Source: JBLKSS01 sp047607725
GTDB lineage: Bacteria; Pseudomonadota; Gammaproteobacteria; Enterobacterales; Enterobacteriaceae
Length of the DNA: 5,383 bases
Assembly (NCBI RefSeq): GCF_047607725.1
Contig: NZ_JBLKSS010000219.1
Location: forward strand, 1 to 5,383
Reading direction: 5' to 3'
In this document: one piece after another, positions 1-5,383 of the stretch
How positions within the stretch are numbered: the first letter of the stretch is position 1
Layout of the letters: every line of letters begins with the position of its first letter
Made by a program: the position numbers and the translations under genes
The notes under the pieces: model-generated
Seen by the model: only the letters and a program-made list of their open reading frames with translations
What the model was told of the DNA's origin: nothing
Databases searched by the model: none

Positions 1-37
1 CTCAAACCGGGATGGAAATAAAAGTTATTAAAATCAA

Positions 38-43
38 TATAAT
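38..43 (+). promoter_or_regulatory. Possible -10 box upstream of the waaL pseudogene
   Basis: A perfect TATAAT hexamer lies in an AT-rich stretch about 145 bases before the waaL start. No recognisable -35 box sits 16-18 bases upstream (the bases there are GAAATA-like), so this is only a candidate. It could belong to waaL, to a relic insertion sequence, or be chance in AT-rich DNA. Confidence 0.2.
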
Positions 44-87
44 GTGAAAATGCAATGAGCATAAGCGTGTAACGTAGGTTTACTGTC

Positions 88-126
88 TCATACAACAAAC
101 CCACCAATAATTCAAGACGTCCTCCA
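88..126 (+). mobile_element. Decayed relic resembling the 5' end of the right-edge IS first orf
   Basis: This segment aligns by eye, in the same orientation, with 5326-5366, where the IS66-like first orf starts: about 32 of 40 columns match with two 1-base gaps, including the shared blocks AACAAACCC, ACCAA and CAAGACGTC. The start codon is lost (ATA instead of ATG), and an in-frame TAA appears at 108-110, so it encodes nothing. Similarity stops at about 126, just before the waaL leader. A 7-base match (TAAGCGT at 62-68) to the putative IS tip at 5245-5251 lies upstream, but it is closer to the orf start than at the right edge, so an internal deletion would be needed. Reading this as a truncated IS remnant is inference. 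Confidence 0.45.
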
Positions 127-170
127 CGGGGCGCTTACCATTGAACAGCGCGTTAAGCGGCGAGATTTTC

Positions 171-177
171 GAGAAGG
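171..177 (+). promoter_or_regulatory. Ribosome binding site of waaL
   Basis: GAGAAGG is a good Shine-Dalgarno match. It lies 9 bases before ATG 187 and 12 before ATG 190, while the alternative TTG at 184 is 6 bases away. The spacing favours ATG 187 as the original waaL start. Confidence 0.55.
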
Positions 178-186
178 TCAGTTTTG

Positions 187-1387
187 ATGATGCTTTCCAG
201 GATTAGCGTTTATGCGGAGAAAGGATTCGTGGTTTTGTTTCCGCTATTTCTTTTCTTCAGCGCTATTTTTTGCGACTATACGCGAGTCAATAATCTCTTT
301 CACCTGTCCGCTCTGTGCCTGTTGGGGATTGCTGGCGGGCAATCCCGTCCTGCGCCGTCAACTCTTCAACGACCGGCGGTTCAATACCGGGCTGTCGCTG
401 ACCGCTTTGATGCTGGGCTACTTTTGCCTCTCCACGCTATGGTCCGCCCAGCCAAAGGACCTGATTTCCGAACTCACCCACGCTCTCTATCTGCTGCTGT
501 TTATTGCTATGTACCGATCAATGGCCCTTCAGGGCCTTCGGTCGATCGCGCTATGGGCCGTGGCCGCCGGGATGATGGTGTTGGTGGCGCTGACGTTTTT
601 TACCGTCAATATCCAGACGATCCTAAACAATCGCCTGACGGACGGTTTCTTCGGCGCGCCGACTAACGTTATCGATCTGGCGGGCTATTTCGCGTTGGGC
701 ATCTTAATGTGCCTTATCATTATGCGCGACACGGGCGCGCTGGCTCTATTTGCCGGTCACCGTGCTATTGCTGGCCCTCTTGCTTACCCAAAGCTGCGGC
801 CCTTTGCTGTCGTTGCTCTGCGCGCGGGCCGTTCTGTTGACTTTACGATCGTCTGTGCGTAGGCGCCATCTCGTGGCGGTGGCGCTGATAGGGGTTGGGG
901 TGCCGGCCCTGCTGTTTATGACCCGCTTTGGCGATATCTTTTTGCAGCGCATGGCGAGCGGCTATCAGCAAAGTTTCATCCGCTTTGGCATCTGGCGCCA
1001 CACGTTGGAGCTGGCGGCGCAAAAACCCTTTTTCGGCTGGGGACTGGATAAACAGCTGTCGTTTATCAACCTGCTGGGCGATAGCATCACCACGACCCAT
1101 AGCCTGTATCTGGCCGCGCTGCTGAAAGGCGGCGCAGCCGGCGCATTGCTGCTGGCGCTGGTAATAAGCTACGGCTGCATCATGGCCAAACGGCAGTGCG
1201 ATCGTCATCAGGGCTGGAGGGTGCGCTGTTCCTGTTCGCCGCCGGGTTTTACCTTACCCAGGGCATGTTTATCCTCAGCAATCCCAACGTCGCCTGGTAC
1301 ATGTTCTGGTTCCCGCTGGCGGTGGTGCTGACGCTGCCGTCGCCCGCCCCTCAGGCCGACGTTCCCGTCTGCCCCACGCGGTGCTGA
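187..1387 (+). pseudogene. waaL: O-antigen ligase WaaL, broken by three frameshifts
   Basis: WaaL is an inner-membrane enzyme that transfers undecaprenyl-linked O-antigen to the lipid A-core on the periplasmic side. Here the reading continues across three frames. The first part (187 to about 327) shifts at a GGGG run (324-327); removing one G gives ...CLLGLLAGNPVL. The second (about 328-740) ends near RDTGA and resumes around 741 as WLYLPVTVLLLALLLTQS. The third ends near 1211, where one extra G in the GGG at 1211-1213 would restore HQGLEGALFLFAAGFYLTQ. Correcting these gives about 399 residues, the usual family length, with many hydrophobic segments. The conserved periplasmic His is kept in TTHSLYLAALL (codon 1098-1100). 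The family SRG motif reads SCG (TGC at 795-797), so an Arg important for activity in studied WaaL proteins appears to be lost. The 3' end overlaps the convergent deacetylase gene. Assignment to WaaL rather than another Wzy_C-family polymerase rests on these motifs and the core-gene context. A sequencing error could explain one shift, hardly all three plus the substitution. Confidence 0.8.
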
Positions 1388-2325
1388 TAATACTGCGCCA
1401 GGGTCATACCGGTTACCCGGTTTTGCAACCCGTCGAACAGCACGTCCAAATCGTGATATAGCCGCTCTATGGCAGCCTCGTCCTTGAACGTCGGGCTACC
1501 GCCCGGCATAAACTCGGACGAATGCAGCATAAACTCCACATAATCACTTCCGGCGGCCAGGCTCTGCGCCGCCACCTGGCACATTTGCGCGGCGTTGCCG
1601 CCGGCGGGACGCAGCCATTGCACCGAGGGGCCGCGCCGTTTGCCGCGCAGACGATCGTAAACCTGACTAACCGCATTCACCCACGGGGCATGCTTGTAGG
1701 CGGTGGTCACCGGCACTTCCAGCAGCCGTGAGGCGCCAGGACGTGAAATATCCTCGGGAGCGATAAAATAGGCGCGATCGGGAAAATGGCGGTAATTGCT
1801 GCCGCCCGCCCCTGACGGCGCGCGGGGGGAGCGACGCCAGTCCACCCGCGGGGTGACGGAGCAATCCACCTGATAACCCAGCTCAAGCAGCATCGCGGCG
1901 TAGCGCTCGTCAAACGCCCAGCGGCCAGCGCGATGGCTTAGCATTTTTGTCTGGAAAGTATCTTCCAGCAGCTGCGTCATGAACAGAATTTTCTCCCGCA
2001 TCACCGGCTCGGGATATTCGATCAGGTAAGGCTTATGACGCCCGTCATTGCCGGTAAGATCATGGGCGGGCGGGCTATTCCAGGCGTGCAGATGCATGCC
2101 GATTTCCGCGCTGCCGCGCGCTATGGCGTCGCGGGCGAAGTCCACAAAGGCGTCGTCCATCGCCATTTCATAATTGGTGAGATACACCGGCTTGAAGCGA
2201 TACTTTTCGCATAATGCCTGGAAACGCGGCAGAAAACGGGCGTTCTCGGTAGTAATATGCCCATGGTTTTGCCAGAGATTGTCGCCTTCTGTGTCTATAG
2301 TAATAATAAAAGCAGGGGTAGCCAT
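1351..2325 (-). CDS. walW: WalW-type polysaccharide deacetylase (CE4 family), LPS core locus
   Basis: The 324-residue protein is complete and resembles the WalW subgroup of carbohydrate esterase family 4, whose members lie in LPS loci but whose exact reaction is little studied. CE4 enzymes use a divalent metal to remove N- or O-acetyl groups from sugars. Visible motifs in order: ITIDTEGD (residues 8-15), equivalent to the first NodB motif with Asp11; the metal-binding EIGMHLHAW (74-82) with His78 and His80; SHRAGRW (130-136), equivalent to the RxG motif; DCSVTP (154-159); and FMLHSSEF (265-272) with His268. TTENARFLPRF (25-35) is also typical as I recall. No signal peptide is seen, so it probably acts in the cytoplasm, before core export. 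The start at 2325 has only a weak GGA-type ribosome site. The gene is inverted relative to its neighbours and overlaps the end of waaL by 37 bases. A likely substrate is an N-acetylhexosamine of the outer core, in the manner of Klebsiella WabN; that is inference. Confidence 0.8.
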   Translation of the reverse strand: MATPAFIITIDTEGDNLWQNHGHITTENARFLPRFQALCEKYRFKPVYLTNYEMAMDDAFVDFARDAIARGSAEIGMHLHAWNSPPAHDLTGNDGRHKPYLIEYPEPVMREKILFMTQLLEDTFQTKMLSHRAGRWAFDERYAAMLLELGYQVDCSVTPRVDWRRSPRAPSGAGGSNYRHFPDRAYFIAPEDISRPGASRLLEVPVTTAYKHAPWVNAVSQVYDRLRGKRRGPSVQWLRPAGGNAAQMCQVAAQSLAAGSDYVEFMLHSSEFMPGGSPTFKDEAAIERLYHDLDVLFDGLQNRVTGMTLAQYYQHRVGQTGTSA

Positions 2326-2355
2326 ACCGGATCCAGTCTGAAATCAGAGAAATCC

Positions 2356-2384
2356 ATGTTACGCAGCCGCCGTTAACAGCGCAA
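2356..2384 (-). promoter_or_regulatory. Candidate promoter of the deacetylase gene
   Basis: On the minus strand, TTGCGC (2384-2379) and TAACAT (2361-2356) are separated by 17 bases and would start transcription a short distance before the ATG at 2325. The match to the sigma-70 consensus is only 7 of 12, so this is weak. An own promoter is nevertheless needed, because the gene is read away from the next one. Confidence 0.25.
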
Positions 2385-2408
2385 ACTGGATTGTTCGCGA
2401 TAATCTAC

Positions 2409-2437
2409 CCGACAGGTGAGCCAATGTGATGTATACC
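2409..2437 (+). promoter_or_regulatory. Candidate promoter of the GT4-GT2 operon
   Basis: CCGACA (2409-2414) and TATACC (2432-2437) with a 17-base spacer match the sigma-70 consensus at 8 of 12 positions. Transcription would begin near 2444, giving a leader of about 90 bases that contains the hairpin at 2458-2481. No RfaH ops element (GGCGGTAG) is seen in this intergenic region. Confidence 0.3.
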
Positions 2438-2457
2438 TTCATTGCCTTGATGAAACT

Positions 2458-2481
2458 TAAGGAGATTTTCATCTCGCCTTA
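2458..2481 (+). other. Hairpin in the GT4 leader
   Basis: TAAGGAGAT pairs with ATCTC-gc-CTTA around a TTTC loop, giving a nine-pair stem with a two-base bulge. No T-tract follows, so it is not a standard terminator. It contains AAGGAGA, a Shine-Dalgarno-like sequence, but no open frame starts right after it. Its role is unknown. Confidence 0.35.
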
Positions 2482-2510
2482 GGGTAGGATCACCGGGAAA
2501 ACAGACCGTG

Positions 2511-2530
2511 TACAGCGGCATACAGCGGAA
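2511..2530 (+). repeat. 10-bp tandem repeat just before the GT4 start
   Basis: TACAGCGGCA is followed directly by TACAGCGGAA (9 of 10 identical). The second copy supplies the weak GGA ribosome site, 8 bases before the ATG at 2537, so the duplication sits in the translation-initiation region. Confidence 0.6.
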
Positions 2531-2536
2531 ATCAGC

Positions 2537-3640
2537 ATGCGTATATTGATGATCATTGATGGTTTACCCGGCGGGGGCGCAGAGAAAGTGCTGCTGACGC
2601 TCGCGCAGGGGTTAGTGTCCCAGGGCCATCGGGTGTCGATATTTTCGCTGCGGGGAGTGTGCGACTACGCGCTACCGGACGGCATTGAGTATCAGATTAT
2701 CGCTGACCATGCCAGCACCCCCTGGCGCAAACTGACAGAGCTGTCGCGCCGGGCGCGGGCGTTGGATAAGGCGGTGCTGGCATCGCAACAGCGCAACGGC
2801 GAGTTCGATCTGGTGGTCTCCCATTTGCACAAAACCGACCGCATCGTGGCGCGCAGCTGCGTATTGCCGCAGGATCGCATCTGGTTTTGCCTGCATACCA
2901 TGTTCTCGTTGGGCTATTTGGGCCATCGCAAGGGCTTTTCGCGCTGGCTGAAGCGCCAGAAAATTCATGTGCTCTACCAAAACCGCAATATTATCGCCGT
3001 CTCGCGCGGCGTCCTGGATGATATGCGCCAGGTCTTCAACGTAATACCACGCCAGGCCGAGGTGATTTACAATCCCTTCGATTTCACCGCTATCCGCCGG
3101 CTGGCCGAGGCGCCTTGTGAACTGGCCGGTCAGGATTACCTCATTCACGTTGGCCGTTTGCATGAAAATAAACGCCAGGATCGGTTGCTAAAAGCCTACT
3201 CCGAAAGCGATATTCAGGCGCCGCTGGTGATTCTGGGTAAAGGCAGCGACGCTATGCTGCTGCGGCTTAAGTCTCTGGCGCAAGATCTGCAAATTACCGA
3301 TCGGGTGCTGTTCAAAGCATTCAATACTAATCCTTATCCCTATATTCGCCACGCCCGTATGCTGATCTTAAGCTCCGATAGCGAAGGTTTTGGTAATGTG
3401 CTGGTGGAGGCGCTTATCTGTGACACGCCGGTGGTCAGCACCCGCTGTCCCGGCGGTCCGGCGGAAATTCTGGACGGCGAGCTTTCCGCGGGGCTGGCGG
3501 AGTTGAGCAGCGTTTCGCTGGCGAAAACCATGCGGGCGGTTTATGACCGGCCGCCGGCGATTTCCTCTTCCCGTCTGCAGGCCTACGAGATAACGACGAT
3601 TTGCCGGCAATATATCGCCTTGGCGCAAAGTGCTTCCTGA
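2537..3640 (+). CDS. GT4-family glycosyltransferase of LPS core (RfaG/WabH-like)
   Basis: The 367-residue protein is complete and of usual length for a GT-B fold, retaining GT4 glycosyltransferase. The N-terminal acceptor domain opens with MRILMIIDGLPGGGAEKV, containing the glycine-rich GGGAE loop (12-16). The C-terminal donor domain begins around VIYNPFD (176-182), carries HVGRLHENKRQD (204-215) with the Arg and Lys that bind the donor phosphates, and has the EX7E motif as Glu283 and Glu291 in SEGFGNVLVEAL, followed by PGGPAEIL (305-312). Such enzymes add a hexose or N-acetylhexosamine to the growing core at the cytoplasmic face of the inner membrane. It most resembles, from memory, WabH-type core transferases that add GlcNAc. 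If so, the adjacent deacetylase would be a natural partner, but the sugar cannot be read from the sequence. The start at 2537 has a weak ribosome site. It is the first gene of a probable two-gene operon, with no sign of decay. Confidence 0.85.
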   Translation: MRILMIIDGLPGGGAEKVLLTLAQGLVSQGHRVSIFSLRGVCDYALPDGIEYQIIADHASTPWRKLTELSRRARALDKAVLASQQRNGEFDLVVSHLHKTDRIVARSCVLPQDRIWFCLHTMFSLGYLGHRKGFSRWLKRQKIHVLYQNRNIIAVSRGVLDDMRQVFNVIPRQAEVIYNPFDFTAIRRLAEAPCELAGQDYLIHVGRLHENKRQDRLLKAYSESDIQAPLVILGKGSDAMLLRLKSLAQDLQITDRVLFKAFNTNPYPYIRHARMLILSSDSEGFGNVLVEALICDTPVVSTRCPGGPAEILDGELSAGLAELSSVSLAKTMRAVYDRPPAISSSRLQAYEITTICRQYIALAQSAS

Positions 3641-3683
3641 CGCCGGCGGCGGCGCCAGGCGCTTTTCATCCGATAAAAGACCC

Positions 3684-4667
3684 ATGACGACAATGACACA
3701 ACCGGAATCCGCAGCGATTAAGCTTAGCGTTATCGTTCCTCTGTATAACGCCGGCACCATGTTTCACACGTTTATGTCTTCCCTGTTGGTGCAAACGCTT
3801 ACTGACCTGGAAATCATCTTGGTCAACGACGGTTCGACGGATGGTTCGGAAGTGCTGGTGCATGAATACGCCGAGCGCTATGCCCATGTCCGGGTGATTG
3901 ACCAGGCCAACGGCGGGGTATCGCGCGTGCGCAACGCCGGCCTGGCGACGGCGCGCGGCGTCTATGTCACCTTTCCCGACGCCGACGATATGCTCTATCC
4001 CACCCTGTATCAGCGGCTCTTGACGATGGCGGAGCAGGATGACCTGGATGTGGCGCAATGCAACGGCGAGCGTTTTTTTGCCGGCTCGCAGCGGATTAAG
4101 ACGCTTATTCCCCTTGATCGCCTGAGCTCGACCGGCGTGTTGAGCGGTAGCCAATGGCTGCGCCAGGCGCTGGCCACCCGGCGTTACCTGCATGTGGTAT
4201 GGCTCGGCATCTATCGCCTGTCGTTGATAAAGCAGTTGGATTTGCGCTTTGAGCCGGGGCTGCATCATCAGGATATACCCTGGACCACCGAGCTGATGTT
4301 CAACGCCCGCCGCGGGCGATATACCCAGGACGTGCTGTATCGCTATTACATCCACGATCAATCGATCAGCAACCGCAAACGAACCGGCGTTAAAAACGTC
4401 GAATATCAGCGGCATTACTTGCGCATCGCCGAGTTACTTGAAGGCATCAACCGGCGCTATCGCGGCAAAATCCATCTTTACCCTGAGTTTGCGCGGCAGG
4501 TGACCCATGAAGCGCTGTCCGTTTGCCATACGGCGCGGCGGATGATCATCAGCGATATTTTCAGCAGCGGCACCCATAAACGCATGATCCAGAATGCGCG
4601 CGGCATCCGCCAGTGGTACCAGCTGCTGCTGTGGCTGTGCCGTCTCTACGCTTGGCGCCGGCGGTAA
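3684..4667 (+). CDS. GT2-family glycosyltransferase of LPS core
   Basis: From the ATG at 3684 the product has 327 residues and is complete. It is a GT-A fold, inverting family 2 transferase: LSVIVPLYNAG (14-24) is the first strand of the nucleotide-binding fold, ILVNDGSTDGS (45-55) binds the nucleotide, NGGVSRVRNAG (76-86) is typical, and FPDADDM (97-103) carries the metal-binding DxD-type acidic cluster. LHHQDIPWT (193-201) with Asp197 is the likely catalytic-base region (usually HED in relatives). The tail is basic (ending YAWRRR) and may touch the membrane. It should add one sugar to the core; donor and linkage are not visible. The frame is open back to a GTG at 3630, which would overlap the GT4 stop and add 18 poorly conserved-looking residues. 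I prefer 3684 because the domain starts soon after, although its ribosome site (AAAGA) is weak; 3693 is also possible. The 43-base gap after GT4 suggests one transcript. Confidence 0.85.
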   Translation: MTTMTQPESAAIKLSVIVPLYNAGTMFHTFMSSLLVQTLTDLEIILVNDGSTDGSEVLVHEYAERYAHVRVIDQANGGVSRVRNAGLATARGVYVTFPDADDMLYPTLYQRLLTMAEQDDLDVAQCNGERFFAGSQRIKTLIPLDRLSSTGVLSGSQWLRQALATRRYLHVVWLGIYRLSLIKQLDLRFEPGLHHQDIPWTTELMFNARRGRYTQDVLYRYYIHDQSISNRKRTGVKNVEYQRHYLRIAELLEGINRRYRGKIHLYPEFARQVTHEALSVCHTARRMIISDIFSSGTHKRMIQNARGIRQWYQLLLWLCRLYAWRRR

Positions 4668-4679
4668 CCCGTGCGCCAT

Positions 4680-4697
4680 TACCGCCCTCCGGCGGTA
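4680..4697 (+). other. GC-rich hairpin after the GT2 stop
   Basis: TACCGCC and GGCGGTA pair perfectly (7 bp) around a CTCC loop, 12 bases after the GT2 stop codon. It has no T-tract of its own and may protect the 3' end of the message or assist the terminator that follows. Confidence 0.5.
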
Positions 4698-4714
4698 TAG
4701 CGATAGCCGAACGT

Positions 4715-4740
4715 CCGGCGCCACAGGCCGCCGGTTTTTT
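4715..4740 (+). terminator. Rho-independent terminator of the GT4-GT2 operon
   Basis: CCGGCG (4715-4720) pairs with CGCCGG (4729-4734) around an 8-base loop and is followed immediately by six T residues (4735-4740). The all-GC stem plus T-tract, 48 bases after the last stop codon, is a standard intrinsic terminator and marks the end of the operon. Confidence 0.8.
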
Positions 4741-4887
4741 GTTACTCCGTTAGCGCGACGCCTCGCCTCCGGCGGCCGCGTCCTTCCTTCATTATCTGCC
4801 CCATAGTCCCTATCCTACGGCATTGAAGGCTTATCCTTTGCCATTTTACCCCGCTACATCCGGCGGATGCCCTCCCGAGGCCTAATA

Positions 4888-4944
4888 GCTGCCGTTTAAC
4901 GGCGGATAAGTCGCCTGCGCCCTTTGGCTGCCGCCTAACGGTGG
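4888..4944 (+). repeat. Pair of imperfect 18-bp direct repeats
   Basis: GCTGCCGTTTAACGGCGG (4888-4905) and GCTGCCGCCTAACGGTGG (4927-4944) match at 15 of 18 positions and lie 39 bases apart, a multiple of three. The first contains a perfect inverted repeat, GCCGTT-T-AACGGC. In one frame they read LPFNGG and LPPNGG but are separated by a stop, so they may be remains of coding repeats or short structural elements. Confidence 0.5.
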
Positions 4945-4980
4945 TGGCGCATCGGCCCCTACACCAGAGCCTGTCGATAC

Positions 4981-5013
4981 CGCTCGCAATGATTAATGAG
5001 ATATTGCGAAGCG
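4981..5013. repeat. Inverted repeat with 12-base loop
   Basis: CGCTCGCAAT (4981-4990) and ATTGCGAAGCG (5003-5013) pair over 10 bp with one bulged A around the loop GATTAATGAGAT. There is no T-tract, so a terminator is unlikely. It could be a dispersed extragenic element or a protein-binding site. Confidence 0.45.
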
Positions 5014-5119
5014 CTACCCCACCGCGTAATCCCCGCCTGAGCGCGGACTGGGGCGCCCATCGCCCAGGTTGCCGCGTTTGCCCCCTTCTCTGACTAACGT
5101 TTGCTTTATAAATAGATGT

Positions 5120-5147
5120 TTTAGATACTATTTTTTATACTTATAAT
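5120..5147 (+). promoter_or_regulatory. Possible promoter in the AT-rich island
   Basis: TTTAGA (5120-5125) and a perfect TATAAT (5142-5147) are 16 bases apart. The surrounding TATAATTATA is symmetric, so a -10 element can be read on both strands. No gene follows before the IS end about 100 bases downstream, so if it is real its gene was probably displaced by the insertion. Confidence 0.22.
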
Positions 5148-5243
5148 TATATTGCTTACAGGAATTTACCGGATAAAGCAGGTGTTCACCCTTGGCGATT
5201 CTCATTTCCTGGCCGGTCCTGCTCAGTAATCCACTGTTTGATA

Positions 5244-5383
5244 GTAAGCGTACGCCCAGCGCCGTCTGTTAATTCCCCATCAAGTTATTGAAGATGATGT
5301 CCATTATTTTTTTAATGGGCGCAATTCATGAAACAAACCCCACCAAAACCCTCAAGACGTCGTCCCAATTTCCCGCTGGACTT
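5244..5383 (+). mobile_element. Left end of an IS66-family-like insertion sequence, cut by the window edge
   Basis: The tip GTAAGCGTACGCCC at 5244 fits the GTAA-starting terminal inverted repeats known for the IS66 family, and an open frame starting 84 bases further in encodes a protein start like that family's first orf. Only the left end is present, so the inverted-repeat partner and the 8-bp target duplication (it would be GTTTGATA at 5236-5243) cannot be checked. The internal hairpin CCATTA/TAATGG with a T6 loop (5301-5318) lies just before the orf and might limit read-through expression of the transposition genes. Family assignment is from memory of motifs. Confidence 0.5.
5328..5383 (+). 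CDS. Start of IS first orf (transposase helix-turn-helix protein), partial
   Basis: Eighteen codons are visible before the window ends: MKQTPPKPSRRRPNFPLD. The basic run followed by RRPNF, then an acidic residue and an aromatic-type codon start, resembles the N terminus of the small helix-turn-helix orf (TnpA of IS66, transposase_8/HTH_Tnp_1 type) that precedes the larger transposase. No strong Shine-Dalgarno sequence is seen upstream (GGGCG at 5317-5321 is the closest). The frame is open to the edge. A decayed copy of this start lies at 88-126. The short length keeps confidence moderate. Confidence 0.45.
   Translation, partial: MKQTPPKPSRRRPNFPLD

Larger units (their letters stand above)
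4741..5243. other. Gene-free stretch between operon terminator and IS element
   Basis: No open frame with a recognisable family or good ribosome site is seen on either strand; the longest look like chance. The left part (to about 5100) is GC-rich and holds a repeated 18-mer and a hairpin, described separately. Bases about 5100-5165 form a sharp AT-rich island, and the remainder to 5243 is unremarkable. It could be a gene eroded beyond recognition, as often happens in symbiont genomes, but no residual protein similarity is apparent by eye. Confidence 0.6.

Noticed and set aside
132..186. Possible C-terminal coding remnant of an upstream gene before waaL
   Set aside because: Open in two frames for under 20 codons but without similarity I can recognise to the C termini of the usual upstream core genes.
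843..1208. Minus-strand open frame inside waaL
   Set aside because: The plus strand carries clear WaaL sequence here; the minus frame is rich in Gln, Arg and Ala, as expected of a shadow.
2672..3163. Minus-strand open frame opposite the GT4 gene
   Set aside because: It lies wholly inside an intact GT4 gene and shows no family motif.
3666..4415. Long open frame on the minus strand opposite the GT2 gene
   Set aside because: It is the antisense shadow of a clear glycosyltransferase gene, has no recognisable domain and a composition typical of such shadows.
4691..4698. GGCGGTAT, one base from the RfaH ops core GGCGGTAG
   Set aside because: It lies after the last gene, forms the right arm of a hairpin and precedes a terminator, so it cannot serve as a leader anti-termination site for this operon.
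4594..4806. Plus-strand open frame spanning the GT2 end and the terminator
   Set aside because: It reads through the terminator hairpin, overlaps GT2 out of frame and has low-complexity composition.
4959..5060. Minus-strand 33-codon open frame
   Set aside because: No ribosome site or family resemblance; length is within chance expectation for GC-rich DNA.

Overview
The window looks like part of the lipopolysaccharide core-biosynthesis (waa) locus of a gammaproteobacterium in the Enterobacterales. The best guess is a Sodalis-type insect symbiont. This rests on GC-rich enterobacterial coding sequence, an O-antigen-ligase gene broken by several small frameshifts, decayed insertion-sequence ends and long non-coding tracts. 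The genus is inferred from this style, not proven.

Layout. Bases 1-186 hold no gene; they contain a decayed fragment resembling the start of the insertion sequence found at the right edge, then the ribosome binding site of the first gene. Bases 187-1387 (+) are a waaL O-antigen ligase pseudogene with three frameshifts and a Cys where the family has a conserved Arg. Bases 1351-2325 (-) are an intact WalW-type polysaccharide deacetylase gene whose 3' end overlaps the 3' end of waaL. Bases 2326-2536 are a divergent intergenic region with weak candidate promoters, a leader hairpin and a 10-bp tandem repeat. Bases 2537-3640 (+) encode an intact GT4 glycosyltransferase (RfaG/WabH-like) and 3684-4667 (+) an intact GT2 glycosyltransferase, probably co-transcribed. 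A hairpin and a good rho-independent terminator follow (4680-4740). Bases 4741-5243 carry no convincing gene, only short repeats, a hairpin and an AT-rich island. From about 5244 the left end of an IS66-family-like element begins, with the first 18 codons of its first orf at 5328.

How the genes fit together. The two glycosyltransferases would add outer-core sugars from nucleotide-sugar donors on the cytoplasmic face of the inner membrane. The deacetylase may remove an acetyl group from an N-acetylhexosamine of the core; its substrate is inferred. WaaL would join O-antigen to the finished core on the periplasmic side. With waaL broken and the core genes open, the locus suggests a cell that still builds a decorated core but has lost this route to smooth LPS. 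No new defence or mobile system is visible. The noteworthy points are the selective decay of waaL, the IS-like fragments in the same orientation at both edges, and the structured non-coding tail.
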